This document shows, piece after piece, positions 6,658-15,988 of a stretch of 64,000 nt of DNA. Both the position numbers and the translations under genes were made by a program. The notes beneath the pieces were generated by a model. It made no database searches, was not told the DNA's origin, and was given only the letters and a program-made list of their open reading frames with translations. This DNA comes from Bacillus proteolyticus (lineage in GTDB: Bacteria > Bacillota > Bacilli > Bacillales > Bacillaceae_G): positions 124,001-188,000 of the forward strand of contig NZ_MACH01000055.1 in the NCBI RefSeq assembly GCF_001884065.1, written 5' to 3'. Within the stretch, counting starts at the first letter, position 1. Each line of letters begins with the position of its first letter.

Positions 6658-9606
6658 ATGAACGACAGCATGGTTCATATTACAATTGACGGCAAAGAGT
6701 ATAGTGCTGAGCCTGGTTCAACTATATTAGGCATTATTAATGAGAACGAAATTGAACATCCACAAATTTGTTACGTGCCGGAAGTGGATCCTATTCAAAC
6801 GTGTGATACTTGTATTGTAGAAGTGAATGGAAAGCTAGTGCGATCATGTTCTACAGTAGTGACGGACGGTATGGATATTGAGTTGTCCTCTATTAGTGCG
6901 AAGGCAGCACAACATGAGGCGATGGACCGTTTACTAGAAAATCATTTGCTTTACTGTACGGTATGTGACAACAATAACGGGAATTGTAAATTGCATAATA
7001 CGGCAGAATTAATGGAAATTGAGCATCAAAAATATCCTTATGAACCAAAAGTTGATGCAAGCGAAGTTGATATGTCTCATCCATTTTATCGCTATGATCC
7101 GAATCAATGTATTGCGTGCGGTCAATGTGTAGAGGTGTGTCAAAACTTACAAGTGAATGAAACGTTATCTATTGATTGGGAGGCAGAGCGCCCTCGTGTT
7201 ATTTGGGATGAAGGAGTAGATATTAATGATTCTTCCTGTGTAAGCTGCGGTCAATGTGTAACGATTTGTCCTTGTAATGCATTAATGGAGAAATCGATGC
7301 TCGGTGAAGCTGGATTTATGACAGGATTAAAACCGGATATTCTTGAGCCTATGGTTGACCTTATTAAAGAGGTTGAACCTGGGTATAGCGGTATTTTCGC
7401 TGTGTCAGAAGTAGAAGCTGCAATGCGCGATACCCGTACGAAGAAGACGAAAACAGTATGTACGTTTTGCGGTGTAGGTTGCTCATTTGAAGTGTGGACG
7501 AAGGGACGTAAAATTCTGAAAGTACAACCAACTTCTGAAGCGCCGGTTAATGCAATTTCTACTTGTGTAAAAGGAAAATTCGGTTGGGATTTCGTTAATT
7601 CTGAAAAACGGATTACGAAACCTTTAATTCGTAAAAATGGAGTGTTCGTTGAATCGACTTGGGAAGAGGCACTTCATGTAGTGGCGAATAAATTGGGCTC
7701 TATTAAAGAAGAGTACGGTAAAGGTTCTATCGGCTTTATTTCTTCTTCTAAAATTACGAATGAAGACAACTATGTTATTCAAAAATTAGCACGACAAGTG
7801 TTTGAAACGAACAATATTGATAACTGCTCACGTTATTGCCAATCACCAGCGACGGATGGGTTGTTCCGTACAATTGGTATGGGCGGGGATGCAGGAACGA
7901 TTAAAGATATTGCGCAATCAGGTCTTGTTATTATTGTCGGTTGTAATCCGACAGAAGGTCATCCTGTGTTAGCGACTCGTGTGAAACGTGCACATAAACT
8001 TCACGGTCAAAAGCTAATTGTTGCAGATCTTCGTAAAACTGAAATGGCAGAGCGTTCAGATATCTTTATTAGTCCAAAGCAAGGAACAGACCAAGTATGG
8101 TTAATGGCTGTTACGAAATATATGATTGATCAAGGTTGGCATGATGAGCAGTTCATCGACGAGAATGTAAACTTCTTTGAAGATTTCAAAGATAGTCTTA
8201 AAGAATATACGCTTGAATATGCAGAAGCGATTACAGGTATTTCAAAAGAAACGCTCGTTAAAATGGCAGAAATGATTCGTGATGCAGATGGTACGTGTAT
8301 TCTTTGGGGTATGGGTGTAACGCAAAATACGGGTGGTTCAGATACTTCCGCTGCGATTTCAAACTTACTTCTTGCAACAGGAAATTATCGTCGCCCAGGT
8401 GCTGGTGCATATCCACTTCGTGGTCATAATAACGTACAAGGTGCTTGTGATATGGGAACTCTTCCAGGCTGGCTACCAGGATATCAACACGTTACTAACG
8501 ATGTAGAACGTGCGAAATTTGAAATAGCTTACGGAGTAAAAATTGATAATAAACCAGGTCTTAATAACATTGAAATGCTTCACGCAATTGATGAAGGGAA
8601 AATGAAAGCTATGTATCTTATTGGAGAGGATATGGCTCTTGTAGACTCTAACGCAAATCACGTACATGAAGTGTTATCAAGTCTTGAATTTTTTGTCGTT
8701 CAAGATGTGTTCCTTTCTAAAACAGCTCAATACGCTGATGTCGTATTACCAGCAGCACCATCTCTTGAAAAAGAAGGTACGTTTACAAATACAGAACGTC
8801 GTGTACAAAGATTATATCAAGTACTGCCGGCGCTAGATGAGGCGAAACCAGACTGGTGGATCGTGCAGGCAATTGCTAATAAATTAGGTGCAAATTGGAA
8901 TTATAATCATCCAAGTGAAATCTTTGCCGAAATGGCAAGCTTATCACCATTATTTGCACATGCAAACTATGAGGTGCTTGAAGGATGGAACAGTTTCCAT
9001 TGGGGAAGTTTTGACGGAACGAATACACCGCTCCTTTTCCAAGATGGATTTAACTTCCCAGACAAAAAAGCTCGTTTTGCGATCGCTGATTGGGTGCGTC
9101 CTGCTGAATTCCCAGAAGAATACGATCTTCACATTAATAACGGTCGTATGCTTGAACATTTCCATGAAGGGAACATGACAAATAAATCAACTGGTATTCA
9201 ATCGAAAGTACCAGGTGTTTTCGTTGAAGTTTCTCCAGAACTTGCACTAGAACGTGGAGTGAAAACTGGTTCGTTAGTACGCCTTGTTTCTCCATTCGGA
9301 GCACTTAAATTACGTGTACTTGTAACGGATCGTGTAAAAGCGAATGAGCTGTATTTACCGATGAGCTCGACAGATAATGAAACGGCGATTAATTTCTTAA
9401 CTGGTCCGGCGGTCGATCAACGTACAAATACGCCTGCATATAAACAAACGAAAGTGCGTATGGAGGTGTTACAAGTAGAAGGTGAAAATCCTATGCCAAA
9501 AACGAACCCACGTAATAAAAAACGTCATCCTCAAAACGGCATTGAGGTAAATCGCAAATGGGCTCGTCCAGGATACGTACATTTAACGGATAAAGTGAAA
9601 CTTTAA
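6658..9606 (+). CDS. fdhF: molybdenum-dependent formate dehydrogenase, alpha subunit (YrhE/YjgC type)
   Basis: 982 residues. In order: an N-terminal [2Fe-2S] domain (C38, C49, C52, C64); a His/Cys [4Fe-4S] element (CTVCDNNNGNC); two ferredoxin clusters (CIACGQCVEVC and CVSCGQCVTICPC); a further cluster starting CTFCGVGC near residue 268; and the bis-MGD catalytic domains. The Mo ligand is Cys394 (SRYCQSP), a cysteine rather than selenocysteine. It oxidises formate to CO2, probably in the cytoplasm. The start is the ATG at 6658 behind aaaaaggggg; a frame extension to 6601 lies in the leader hairpin. The last codons and stop come from a bcr1 repeat. Confidence 0.92.
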   Translation: MNDSMVHITIDGKEYSAEPGSTILGIINENEIEHPQICYVPEVDPIQTCDTCIVEVNGKLVRSCSTVVTDGMDIELSSISAKAAQHEAMDRLLENHLLYCTVCDNNNGNCKLHNTAELMEIEHQKYPYEPKVDASEVDMSHPFYRYDPNQCIACGQCVEVCQNLQVNETLSIDWEAERPRVIWDEGVDINDSSCVSCGQCVTICPCNALMEKSMLGEAGFMTGLKPDILEPMVDLIKEVEPGYSGIFAVSEVEAAMRDTRTKKTKTVCTFCGVGCSFEVWTKGRKILKVQPTSEAPVNAISTCVKGKFGWDFVNSEKRITKPLIRKNGVFVESTWEEALHVVANKLGSIKEEYGKGSIGFISSSKITNEDNYVIQKLARQVFETNNIDNCSRYCQSPATDGLFRTIGMGGDAGTIKDIAQSGLVIIVGCNPTEGHPVLATRVKRAHKLHGQKLIVADLRKTEMAERSDIFISPKQGTDQVWLMAVTKYMIDQGWHDEQFIDENVNFFEDFKDSLKEYTLEYAEAITGISKETLVKMAEMIRDADGTCILWGMGVTQNTGGSDTSAAISNLLLATGNYRRPGAGAYPLRGHNNVQGACDMGTLPGWLPGYQHVTNDVERAKFEIAYGVKIDNKPGLNNIEMLHAIDEGKMKAMYLIGEDMALVDSNANHVHEVLSSLEFFVVQDVFLSKTAQYADVVLPAAPSLEKEGTFTNTERRVQRLYQVLPALDEAKPDWWIVQAIANKLGANWNYNHPSEIFAEMASLSPLFAHANYEVLEGWNSFHWGSFDGTNTPLLFQDGFNFPDKKARFAIADWVRPAEFPEEYDLHINNGRMLEHFHEGNMTNKSTGIQSKVPGVFVEVSPELALERGVKTGSLVRLVSPFGALKLRVLVTDRVKANELYLPMSSTDNETAINFLTGPAVDQRTNTPAYKQTKVRMEVLQVEGENPMPKTNPRNKKRHPQNGIEVNRKWARPGYVHLTDKVKL

Positions 9607-9745
9607 TCAGTGGAGAGGTCTTCATCCCCCACTGATTATTAGCCCTCACCAATAGGGCTTTTACGGGCAGCCCAACCCCCACCTAACTCTTTGCTTTCGC
9701 TGAATTTTGAGGTAGGGGTCTTACTGTCCGCAAATAGCGGGATAA
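9593..9745 (+). repeat. bcr1 repeat (copy 2, full length)
   Basis: ~153 bp, shared almost end to end with copy 3 at 20673. It folds into successive hairpins: aatcagtgg/ccactgatt, agccct/agggct, a long stem around acccccacct/aggtaggggt, and a terminal ccgc/gcgg. Its left end overlaps the fdhF stop codon; its right end is ~5 nt from the ribosome site of the DUF1641 gene, so it sits inside the operon's mRNA. Confidence 0.9.
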
Positions 9746-9764
9746 CTAGGGAGGAAAAAAGAAT

Positions 9765-10247
9765 ATGGCAGCACCTATTCAAGCGATCCAGAAGCAGGAG
9801 CTAACTGAGGAAGAACTCAAACAACAAAAACTCGAAGATTTAAAAGAACTTTTAGCGAATAATGAAGAAGCGTTAAATCAAATGTTTAATATAGTAGGTG
9901 AACTGAATGACATTGGGATGCTGGAAGCTGCAAATTCTATGCTGAAAGCGAAAGAACCAATCGCAAAAATCGTTCTAGGCCAAGTCACTCGTGAACCAGT
10001 TACAAATTTAATTAATAATATGATGGGCGCTGCAGGAGCTTTAACAGAACTTGATCCGGAACTTACGAAAAAGCTTATAGGTAGTGTATTAACAGGTATG
10101 GATGAAGGAAACCAGCATTTGCAAAATAATAAAAAAGTAGGAATATTAGACCTTATGAAAGTACTGAGAGATCCAGATATTAATCGTGCTATCGGATTTG
10201 GTCTGCATTTCTTAAAAGGTATGGGTAAAGGGTTAAAAGAAGAATAG
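9765..10247 (+). CDS. DUF1641 protein, formate dehydrogenase partner (YrhD/YjgD type)
   Basis: 160 residues, mainly helical and soluble, with a charged N-terminal coiled region (about residues 10-35). It has the DUF1641 pattern of small hydrophobic helices rich in Gly, Asn and Met (NNMMGAAGALTELDPEL, GFGLHFLKGMGKGLK). The family is encoded next to YrhE/YjgC-type formate dehydrogenases in Bacillus and is presumed to be a subunit or assembly partner; no catalytic motif is visible. The ribosome site agggagg lies 9-10 nt before the ATG and abuts the bcr1 repeat that separates it from fdhF. Confidence 0.85.
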   Translation: MAAPIQAIQKQELTEEELKQQKLEDLKELLANNEEALNQMFNIVGELNDIGMLEAANSMLKAKEPIAKIVLGQVTREPVTNLINNMMGAAGALTELDPELTKKLIGSVLTGMDEGNQHLQNNKKVGILDLMKVLRDPDINRAIGFGLHFLKGMGKGLKEE

Positions 10248-10248
10248 A

Positions 10249-10282
10249 TAAGCAACAATAATAGTATTTCATATGTTGCTTG
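10249..10282 (+). terminator. hairpin after DUF1641 gene
   Basis: aagcaaca / tgttgctt stem with a ~17-nt loop. It has no long T run, so termination may be weak. A second inverted repeat (ccatttcgtct / agacgaagtgg, about 10311-10348) follows before the next gene. Confidence 0.45.
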
Positions 10283-10397
10283 CGTACTTGAGATAAGTGT
10301 ACAATATGATCCATTTCGTCTCATTATTAAATAGTTTAGACGAAGTGGTCATTTTGTTAAAATAGTTGTGATGGAATAATTGGGGAGGAATGAGAGT

Positions 10398-10742
10398 ATG
10401 TCAAAAATGGTACATGAATTTAATGATATGATCCGAAAGCTTCGAAAAGAGTTATTCGGGAAAGGGCCGGAACGAATTCATACTGTATTTACTGAAAATA
10501 TGGCGATTGCCACATTGTATGGGAATTTGACACCTACAGAGAAATTTATTTCGGGAACTATGGATGGTGCGGAAATGGTTCATATGGCTCGAACAAAAAT
10601 GATTCAAGAAGTGTATGCGGCTAATCCTCATGAACATTTAGAAGAACTTGTTGGTGCGAAGTTAGTTCATCTGTTTTCTGATATGAAAGTAGATGAAGAT
10701 ATTGCAGTTTCGGTGTTTGTCTTTGATAAAAATATAACGTGA
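10398..10742 (+). CDS. DUF2294 domain protein
   Basis: 114 residues, no membrane segment and no Cys. It matches the DUF2294 pattern: a basic N-terminal helix (EFNDMIRKLRKELFGKGP), a strand segment with TVFTENMAIATLYGNLTP, and helices around MIQEVYAANPHEHLEELVGAKL. Function unknown. It lies 7 nt before fdhD and after the DUF1641 gene, so a role in formate dehydrogenase maturation or regulation is plausible but unproven. The start is the ATG at 10398, with ggggagg 9 nt upstream; an earlier TTG in frame falls inside that ribosome site. Confidence 0.8.
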   Translation: MSKMVHEFNDMIRKLRKELFGKGPERIHTVFTENMAIATLYGNLTPTEKFISGTMDGAEMVHMARTKMIQEVYAANPHEHLEELVGAKLVHLFSDMKVDEDIAVSVFVFDKNIT

Positions 10743-10749
10743 GAGAAGG

Positions 10750-11556
10750 ATGCTCATCGTGAAATCGATTCAAGTGGAACGGGAAATTTTTAAATATGAG
10801 CAAGGGGAATTTAAACATATAGAGGACAGCATTGTAACAGAGTTTCCTGTTACGATTAAAATTAACGGCCAGGAATTTGTTACAATGGTTAGTACTCCAG
10901 AGTATATTGAAGATATGGTAATTGGCTTTTTGGCCTCTGAAGGCATTATCCGAAAGTATGAAGATATTGATGAAATATGGGTGCAAGAAAAAGAAGGCTA
11001 TGTACATGTGAAAACGACGAAAACAAATCCTTATTATCGTGATGTGCAAAATAAACGTTATATTACTTCGTGCTGTGGAATGAGTAGACAAGGGTTTGTT
11101 TTCGCAAACGATGCGCTGACTGCGAAAGAAATGAATGATATTCGCGTAAAAATCTCTGCCGAGGATTGTTTTCGGTTAATGAATGATATGCAACAATCTG
11201 CGTCTACGTTTCAACATACAGGCGGCGTTCATAATGCAGCTTTATGTGATGTGAGTGGAATTGTTTTAAGCCGCATGGATATAGGAAGACATAACGCTTT
11301 AGATAAAATTTACGGATATTGTTTAAAAAATAACATTTCGATTGGTGATAAAGTTATTGTTTTTAGTGGACGTATCTCTTCTGAAATCCTATTAAAAGTT
11401 GCGAAAATTGGCTGTGAAGTAATATTGTCAAAGTCAGCTCCAACTGAGTTAGCACTAGAGCTAGCAGAGAAGTTAGGGATTACTACAATAGGCTTCATTC
11501 GTAATAAATCTTTTAATGTATATACGCATCCAGAACGGGTTGTAAATATAAAATAA
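10750..11556 (+). CDS. fdhD: formate dehydrogenase sulfurtransferase FdhD
   Basis: 268 residues. It carries the FdhD core: [14 protein letters not shown] near residue 55, the catalytic pair C108-C109 in ITSCCGMS, the [13 protein letters not shown] stretch and [13 protein letters not shown], which bind cofactor. FdhD passes sulfur from a cysteine desulfurase to the Mo cofactor, which formate dehydrogenase needs for activity; its presence supports fdhF being functional. The active-site form is CC rather than CxxC, as in several Firmicutes. gagaagg lies just before the ATG; it begins 7 nt after the DUF2294 gene. Confidence 0.92.
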   Translation: MLIVKSIQVEREIFKYEQGEFKHIEDSIVTEFPVTIKINGQEFVTMVSTPEYIEDMVIGFLASEGIIRKYEDIDEIWVQEKEGYVHVKTTKTNPYYRDVQNKRYITSCCGMSRQGFVFANDALTAKEMNDIRVKISAEDCFRLMNDMQQSASTFQHTGGVHNAALCDVSGIVLSRMDIGRHNALDKIYGYCLKNNISIGDKVIVFSGRISSEILLKVAKIGCEVILSKSAPTELALELAEKLGITTIGFIRNKSFNVYTHPERVVNIK

Positions 11557-11576
11557 GTAGAAACGAGGCAATAATC

Positions 11577-12593
11577 ATGAAATCTGTCACATTAGACAAA
11601 TTAGATCGTCCTTTAAAGGATTTACGTATTTCTGTTACTGATCGCTGTAATTTTCGCTGTCGATATTGTATGCCAGAAGAAATGTTTGGTCGTGATTATT
11701 CTTTTTTGTCTAATGATAAAATTTTATCTTTTGATGAAATTGAAAGGATTACACGTATTTTCGTTTCTTTAGGTGTAAGAAAGTTACGTATTACTGGAGG
11801 AGAGCCTTTACTTCGAAAAGACTTACCTGAACTCATACAGCGGTTAAACGAAATTGAAGGAGTAGAGGATATCGGTTTAACGACAAATGGATCATTACTT
11901 AAAAAGTTTGCTCCTGATTTATATAAGGCCGGTTTATCTCGCGTGACAGTTAGTTTAGATTCTTTAAATGAAGAGCGTTTCTCTTATTTAAATGGAAATA
12001 GAAGTAAAGTAAAAACAGTTCTTGCAGGAATACAGGCTGCAGCGGAAGTAGGAATGAAAATTAAAATGAACATGGTTGTTCAAAAAGGGAAAAATGAGCA
12101 AGATATCGTTCAGATGGCAGAGTATTTTAAAGAGAATAAGCATATTTTACGATTTATTGAATATATGGATGTCGGAAATTATAACGGTTGGGAATTAGGC
12201 GAAGTAGTTTCTAAGCAAGAAATACTAAAGATGATTAATGAAGTTATGCCGCTTGAACGTATTGAAGCGAACTATCCTGGTGAAGTTGCGACACGTTATC
12301 GCTATATCGGTAGTAATGAAGAAATAGGAATTATTTCATCTGTAACAGATTCGTTCTGTTCATCATGTACAAGAGCGCGTATTTCCGCAGAAGGAAAATT
12401 GTATACATGTTTGTTTGCTTCAAAGGGAAACGATCTTAAAGAATTACTTCGCTTTGGATATACGGATGAAGAGCTTACTAATATCATTCGTGACATTTGG
12501 AATAATCGTTCAGACCGTTATTCAGATGAACGGTTAAGCAATACGAATAACAGAACAATGCCGAAAATTGAAATGTCGCATATTGGTGGTTGA
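11577..12593 (+). CDS. moaA: GTP 3',8-cyclase MoaA
   Basis: 338 residues, radical-SAM enzyme for the first step of molybdopterin synthesis (GTP to 3',8-cyclo-GTP). The N-terminal cluster is C24-x3-C28-x2-C31 ([10 protein letters not shown]), followed by the GGEPLL SAM motif. The C-terminal second cluster shows CSSCTRARI and a third Cys 13-14 residues on (YTCLFA). The protein ends in Gly-Gly, as catalytically required. Length is normal for the family. It lies 20 nt after fdhD, with a modest ribosome site. Confidence 0.95.
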   Translation: MKSVTLDKLDRPLKDLRISVTDRCNFRCRYCMPEEMFGRDYSFLSNDKILSFDEIERITRIFVSLGVRKLRITGGEPLLRKDLPELIQRLNEIEGVEDIGLTTNGSLLKKFAPDLYKAGLSRVTVSLDSLNEERFSYLNGNRSKVKTVLAGIQAAAEVGMKIKMNMVVQKGKNEQDIVQMAEYFKENKHILRFIEYMDVGNYNGWELGEVVSKQEILKMINEVMPLERIEANYPGEVATRYRYIGSNEEIGIISSVTDSFCSSCTRARISAEGKLYTCLFASKGNDLKELLRFGYTDEELTNIIRDIWNNRSDRYSDERLSNTNNRTMPKIEMSHIGG

Positions 12594-12720
12594 GAAACTA
12601 CTATGAATGTAGATTCTCTTTGTTAACGTAAATAATGGAAAGTGTGCAAGCTTTGCAGATTTTCTATGATTATAGTAAAAATGATGATTGATATTTCTGT
12701 AAGAGATATGCAGAGAGATT

Positions 12721-12774
12721 AAGCAGCATTCAAAAATCCTTACGATGTTAAGGGTTTTTGGTGCTGCTTTTTTT
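12721..12774 (+). promoter_or_regulatory. strong terminator hairpin between moaA and the formate channel gene (putative attenuator)
   Basis: aagcagca (12721-12728) pairs with tgctgctt (12762-12769) and an inner 12-bp stem caaaaatcctta / taagggtttttg continues it; seven T follow. It ends 26 nt before the next start codon. It may simply end moaA mRNA, but no promoter fits between it and the next gene, so that gene depends on readthrough or on a promoter before the hairpin. Confidence 0.65.
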
Positions 12775-12800
12775 AGATGAGAAAAATGGAGGAATTGGTT

Positions 12801-13595
12801 ATGGCATTTCATAAACCGGAACAAATTGCTGCGCTTGTGATTGAATCCGGTGTTCAAAAGGTAAGGCAACCGCTATCCGCTATGCTTATTCTTGGTTTTT
12901 TAGGAGGAGCATTCATTTCGTTAGGATTTTTACTTAATATTCGTGTTCTAGGTAATGTACCGGAGCAATGGGGAAGTTTAGTCAATTTTATAGGAGGAGC
13001 GGTTTTTCCTATTGGACTTATGCTCGTTGTTTTAGCGGGAGGAGAATTGATTACGGGAAATATGATGTCGATGTCCATGGCACTTTATGCACGGAAAATT
13101 TCATTGAAACATGTGTTAAACAATTGGGCTTGGATTACTTTAACTAATTTCGTAGGTGCGCTTTTCGTTGCGTATTGTTTCGGGCATCTTGGCGGGCTTA
13201 CAGAGGGAGCGTATTTAAATAAGACGATAGCGATAGCTCAAGATAAGTTACATGAATCTTTCGGGAGAACGTTAATATTAGCAATTGGTTGTAACTGGCT
13301 TGTTTGCCTTGCAATTTGGTTAGCTTACGGAACGAACGATTTAATTGGGAAGATTGTTGGAATTTGGATTCCGATTATGGCCTTTGTCGTAATTGGATTT
13401 CAGCAAGTAGTAGCGAATATGTTTGTCATTTCAGCAGTAATTTTTGCGGGGCACCTTACGTGGATGGATCTTGCTAAAAACTTTGTTCCTGTCTTTATCG
13501 GAAATGTAATTGGCGGAGCTGGATTTGTTGGATTCGCTTATTTTTCTTGTTATCAGAAACAAAGTGTTATCGAGAAAGATGTGTTGAAAAAATGA
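12801..13595 (+). CDS. formate/nitrite transporter (FNT family)
   Basis: 264 residues with six membrane helices. The FNT features are visible: LGFLGGAFISLGF, the GAVFPIGLMLVVLAGGELITGNMM loop, and the second half-repeat CNWLVCLAIWLAYGT and GFQQVVANM. These pentameric channels carry formate or nitrite; the position inside a formate dehydrogenase block points to formate uptake (YrhG-like). The start is the ATG at 12801 behind ggagg at 8 nt; the frame opens eight codons earlier without a ribosome site. Confidence 0.9.
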   Translation: MAFHKPEQIAALVIESGVQKVRQPLSAMLILGFLGGAFISLGFLLNIRVLGNVPEQWGSLVNFIGGAVFPIGLMLVVLAGGELITGNMMSMSMALYARKISLKHVLNNWAWITLTNFVGALFVAYCFGHLGGLTEGAYLNKTIAIAQDKLHESFGRTLILAIGCNWLVCLAIWLAYGTNDLIGKIVGIWIPIMAFVVIGFQQVVANMFVISAVIFAGHLTWMDLAKNFVPVFIGNVIGGAGFVGFAYFSCYQKQSVIEKDVLKK

Positions 13596-13638
13596 TCGAA
13601 TAGGAAGCAAATTTTTCACATGAAAGGAAGGCTATCTC

Positions 13639-14655
13639 ATGATAGAGCGATATTCACGTCAACAGCTGTTCAATCCTATTGGGAGTGAAGGACAAGAGAA
13701 AATTAGAAATAAGCATGTGTTGATAGTCGGGGCAGGTGCATTAGGAAGTGCAAGTGCTGAAAGCTTCGTACGTGTAGGTATCGGGAAATTAACGATTATT
13801 GATCGTGATTACGTAGAATGGAGTAATTTACAGCGGCAACAGCTTTATGCTGAACAAGATGCGATAGAAAAGTTACCAAAAGTAATAGCGGCACAGAATC
13901 GTCTCCAACAAATTAATTCAGAAGTACAAATTCAAGCTCTTGTAATGGATGCAAGAGTAGATAATATGGAAGCTTTATTGGACGGTGTCAATGTCATTAT
14001 TGATGCAACAGATAATTTTGATATTCGCTTTGTAATCAATGACTTAGCACAAAAATATAATATTCCTTGGATTTACGGTTCTTGTGTCGGATCGTATGGC
14101 ATGAGCTATACAATTATTCCAAAGAAAACGCCGTGCTTACATTGTGTGTTGAAAAGTGTTCCTGTTACAGGAGCGACGTGTGATACGGTTGGAATTATTA
14201 GTCCAGCTGTTCAAATCGTTGCAGCGTACCAAGTGGCGGAAGCTTTCAAAATTTTAGTAGAAGATTACGAAGCAATTAGAAAAACTTTTTTAATGTTTGA
14301 TATATGGAGTAATCAACATCACTCAATCAAACTAGGGAAAATAAAAACGGAAAACTGTCCTTCGTGCGGAACAAATAGAACTTATCCTTATTTATCATAC
14401 GAAAATCAAACGAAGGCAGCTGTTTTATGCGGAAGAAATACAGTTCAAATTAGACCAGCGCATAATAGACATTACAACTTTGATGAGTTAGAAAAAGTAT
14501 TAAAAAACCACGGGAAAGTTGATCAGAATCCGTATTTGCTCTCTTGCCAATTAGAAGAGTATCGCATCGTCATTTTTCATGATGGTCGTGTATTTATTCA
14601 TGGCACGAATGAAATTCAAAAAGCGAAACAAATATACTATCGGTTATTAGGATAA
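13639..14655 (+). CDS. moeB: MoeB/ThiF-type adenylyltransferase
   Basis: 338 residues, E1-like activating enzyme. The nucleotide-binding loop is VGAGALGS (about residues 31-38), followed by DRDYVEWSNLQRQQL, the R and D residues that hold ATP. Zinc-binding CxxC pairs appear as CLHCV and CPSCG. A ~90-residue extension follows the second CxxC, where homologues often carry a rhodanese domain; here no catalytic Cys loop is recognisable. It adenylates the C-terminal Gly-Gly of MoaD. The ribosome site gaaaggaagg is near the ATG; moeA follows within 20 nt. Confidence 0.88.
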   Translation: MIERYSRQQLFNPIGSEGQEKIRNKHVLIVGAGALGSASAESFVRVGIGKLTIIDRDYVEWSNLQRQQLYAEQDAIEKLPKVIAAQNRLQQINSEVQIQALVMDARVDNMEALLDGVNVIIDATDNFDIRFVINDLAQKYNIPWIYGSCVGSYGMSYTIIPKKTPCLHCVLKSVPVTGATCDTVGIISPAVQIVAAYQVAEAFKILVEDYEAIRKTFLMFDIWSNQHHSIKLGKIKTENCPSCGTNRTYPYLSYENQTKAAVLCGRNTVQIRPAHNRHYNFDELEKVLKNHGKVDQNPYLLSCQLEEYRIVIFHDGRVFIHGTNEIQKAKQIYYRLLG

Positions 14656-14671
14656 TAGAGAGGGATTGATA

Positions 14672-15988
14672 ATGATGGAAAGAAGAGTGCTAATTACAGT
14701 TGAAGAGGCTGTTCGTAAAGTGATGTCATTTGCTAATTGTGGTGTAAAAGAACTAGTACCACTGGAATTAGCATACGGGCGTACGTTAGCAGACGATGTA
14801 GTAGCGGATCACGATGTGCCTTCTTTCGATCGCTCGCCATATGATGGATTTGCTATTAGGGCAGAAGATACTTCGCGAGCAAGTCGTAAGAATCCAATCG
14901 TATTTGAAGTCATCGGTGAAATTGGAGCAGGTTCCGTATTTCCTAAAGAAGTAGGAGCGTTTCAAGCAGTTCGAATTATGACAGGGGCACAAATTCCGAA
15001 AGGATGTAACGCAGTTGTCATGCTAGAACTGACTCGTCATCGTCAATATGAGAATATCGGAAAAAGCTATATGGAAGTGAGGCGCTCATTTAAAGAAGGG
15101 GACAATATATCCTTTCAAGGTGAAGATATTCAGAAAGGAACCGTTCTCGCAAAAAGAGGTAGTTACATTAATCCGGGTATTTCAGCTCTTCTTGCTACAT
15201 TCGGTTATAGCGAAGTGCCAGTAGCGAAAAAGCCTGTAATTGGACTATTAGCGACTGGGAGTGAACTTCTCGATGTAAATGAAGAACTACAACCCGGAAA
15301 AATCCGAAATAGTAATACGTATATGATATCGTCTCAAATTCGAAGAGCAGGTGGAAGAGTAAAATACTTTGGGAAGTTTAGTGACGATTCTAATACGTGC
15401 TACGAAGCAGTGAAAAGAGCATTAAGCGAAGTTGATATGCTAATTACAACTGGTGGTGTTTCGGTAGGTGACTATGACTATTTACCAGCGATATACGAAA
15501 AGTTAGGCGCGTCAGTTCTTTTTAATAAAGTAGCCATGCGGCCGGGTAGCGTCACAACAGTAGCGCAATTAAACGGGAAATTGTTATTCGGATTATCAGG
15601 TAATCCATCTGCTTGTTACGTAGGTTTTGAGTTATTTGTAAAACCTAGCATTCGTACGTATATGTTTAGCGAAAAACCATATGTAAAACGAGAAAAAGCA
15701 ATGCTCGGAGAAGATTTTCTAAAACCGAATCCATTTACAAGATTTGTACGAGGTAAGCAGAAGTATAACGAAGGACAACTAATCGCTTATCCATCAGGCT
15801 TTGATAAATCTAGTTCCGTTTCTTCATTAGCAGAATCAAACATTTTTATCGTCCTACAAGGCGGAACGAGAGGATATAAGAAAGGGATGTTTGTAGACAT
15901 TCTTTTATTAGAAGATGACGAAGGTAGTGAATGGCCTTGGACATTCCGTAAAGTGGGGAGAGGTTTTGATGGGACAAGCACGATTTGA
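14672..15988 (+). CDS. moeA: molybdopterin molybdenumtransferase MoeA
   Basis: 438 residues. Domain order is that of MoeA: N-terminal substrate-binding part with DVPSFDRSPYDGFAIR and the MTGAQIPKGCNAVV stretch, then the MoCF-type fold with TGSEL and TTGGVSVGDYDY, and a C-terminal beta domain. It inserts molybdate into adenylated molybdopterin. I chose the ATG at 14672 (agaggg 6-7 nt upstream); the next codon but one to 14675 is also ATG. The C-terminal 20 nt overlap moaE, showing translational coupling. Confidence 0.92.
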   Translation: MMERRVLITVEEAVRKVMSFANCGVKELVPLELAYGRTLADDVVADHDVPSFDRSPYDGFAIRAEDTSRASRKNPIVFEVIGEIGAGSVFPKEVGAFQAVRIMTGAQIPKGCNAVVMLELTRHRQYENIGKSYMEVRRSFKEGDNISFQGEDIQKGTVLAKRGSYINPGISALLATFGYSEVPVAKKPVIGLLATGSELLDVNEELQPGKIRNSNTYMISSQIRRAGGRVKYFGKFSDDSNTCYEAVKRALSEVDMLITTGGVSVGDYDYLPAIYEKLGASVLFNKVAMRPGSVTTVAQLNGKLLFGLSGNPSACYVGFELFVKPSIRTYMFSEKPYVKREKAMLGEDFLKPNPFTRFVRGKQKYNEGQLIAYPSGFDKSSSVSSLAESNIFIVLQGGTRGYKKGMFVDILLLEDDEGSEWPWTFRKVGRGFDGTSTI

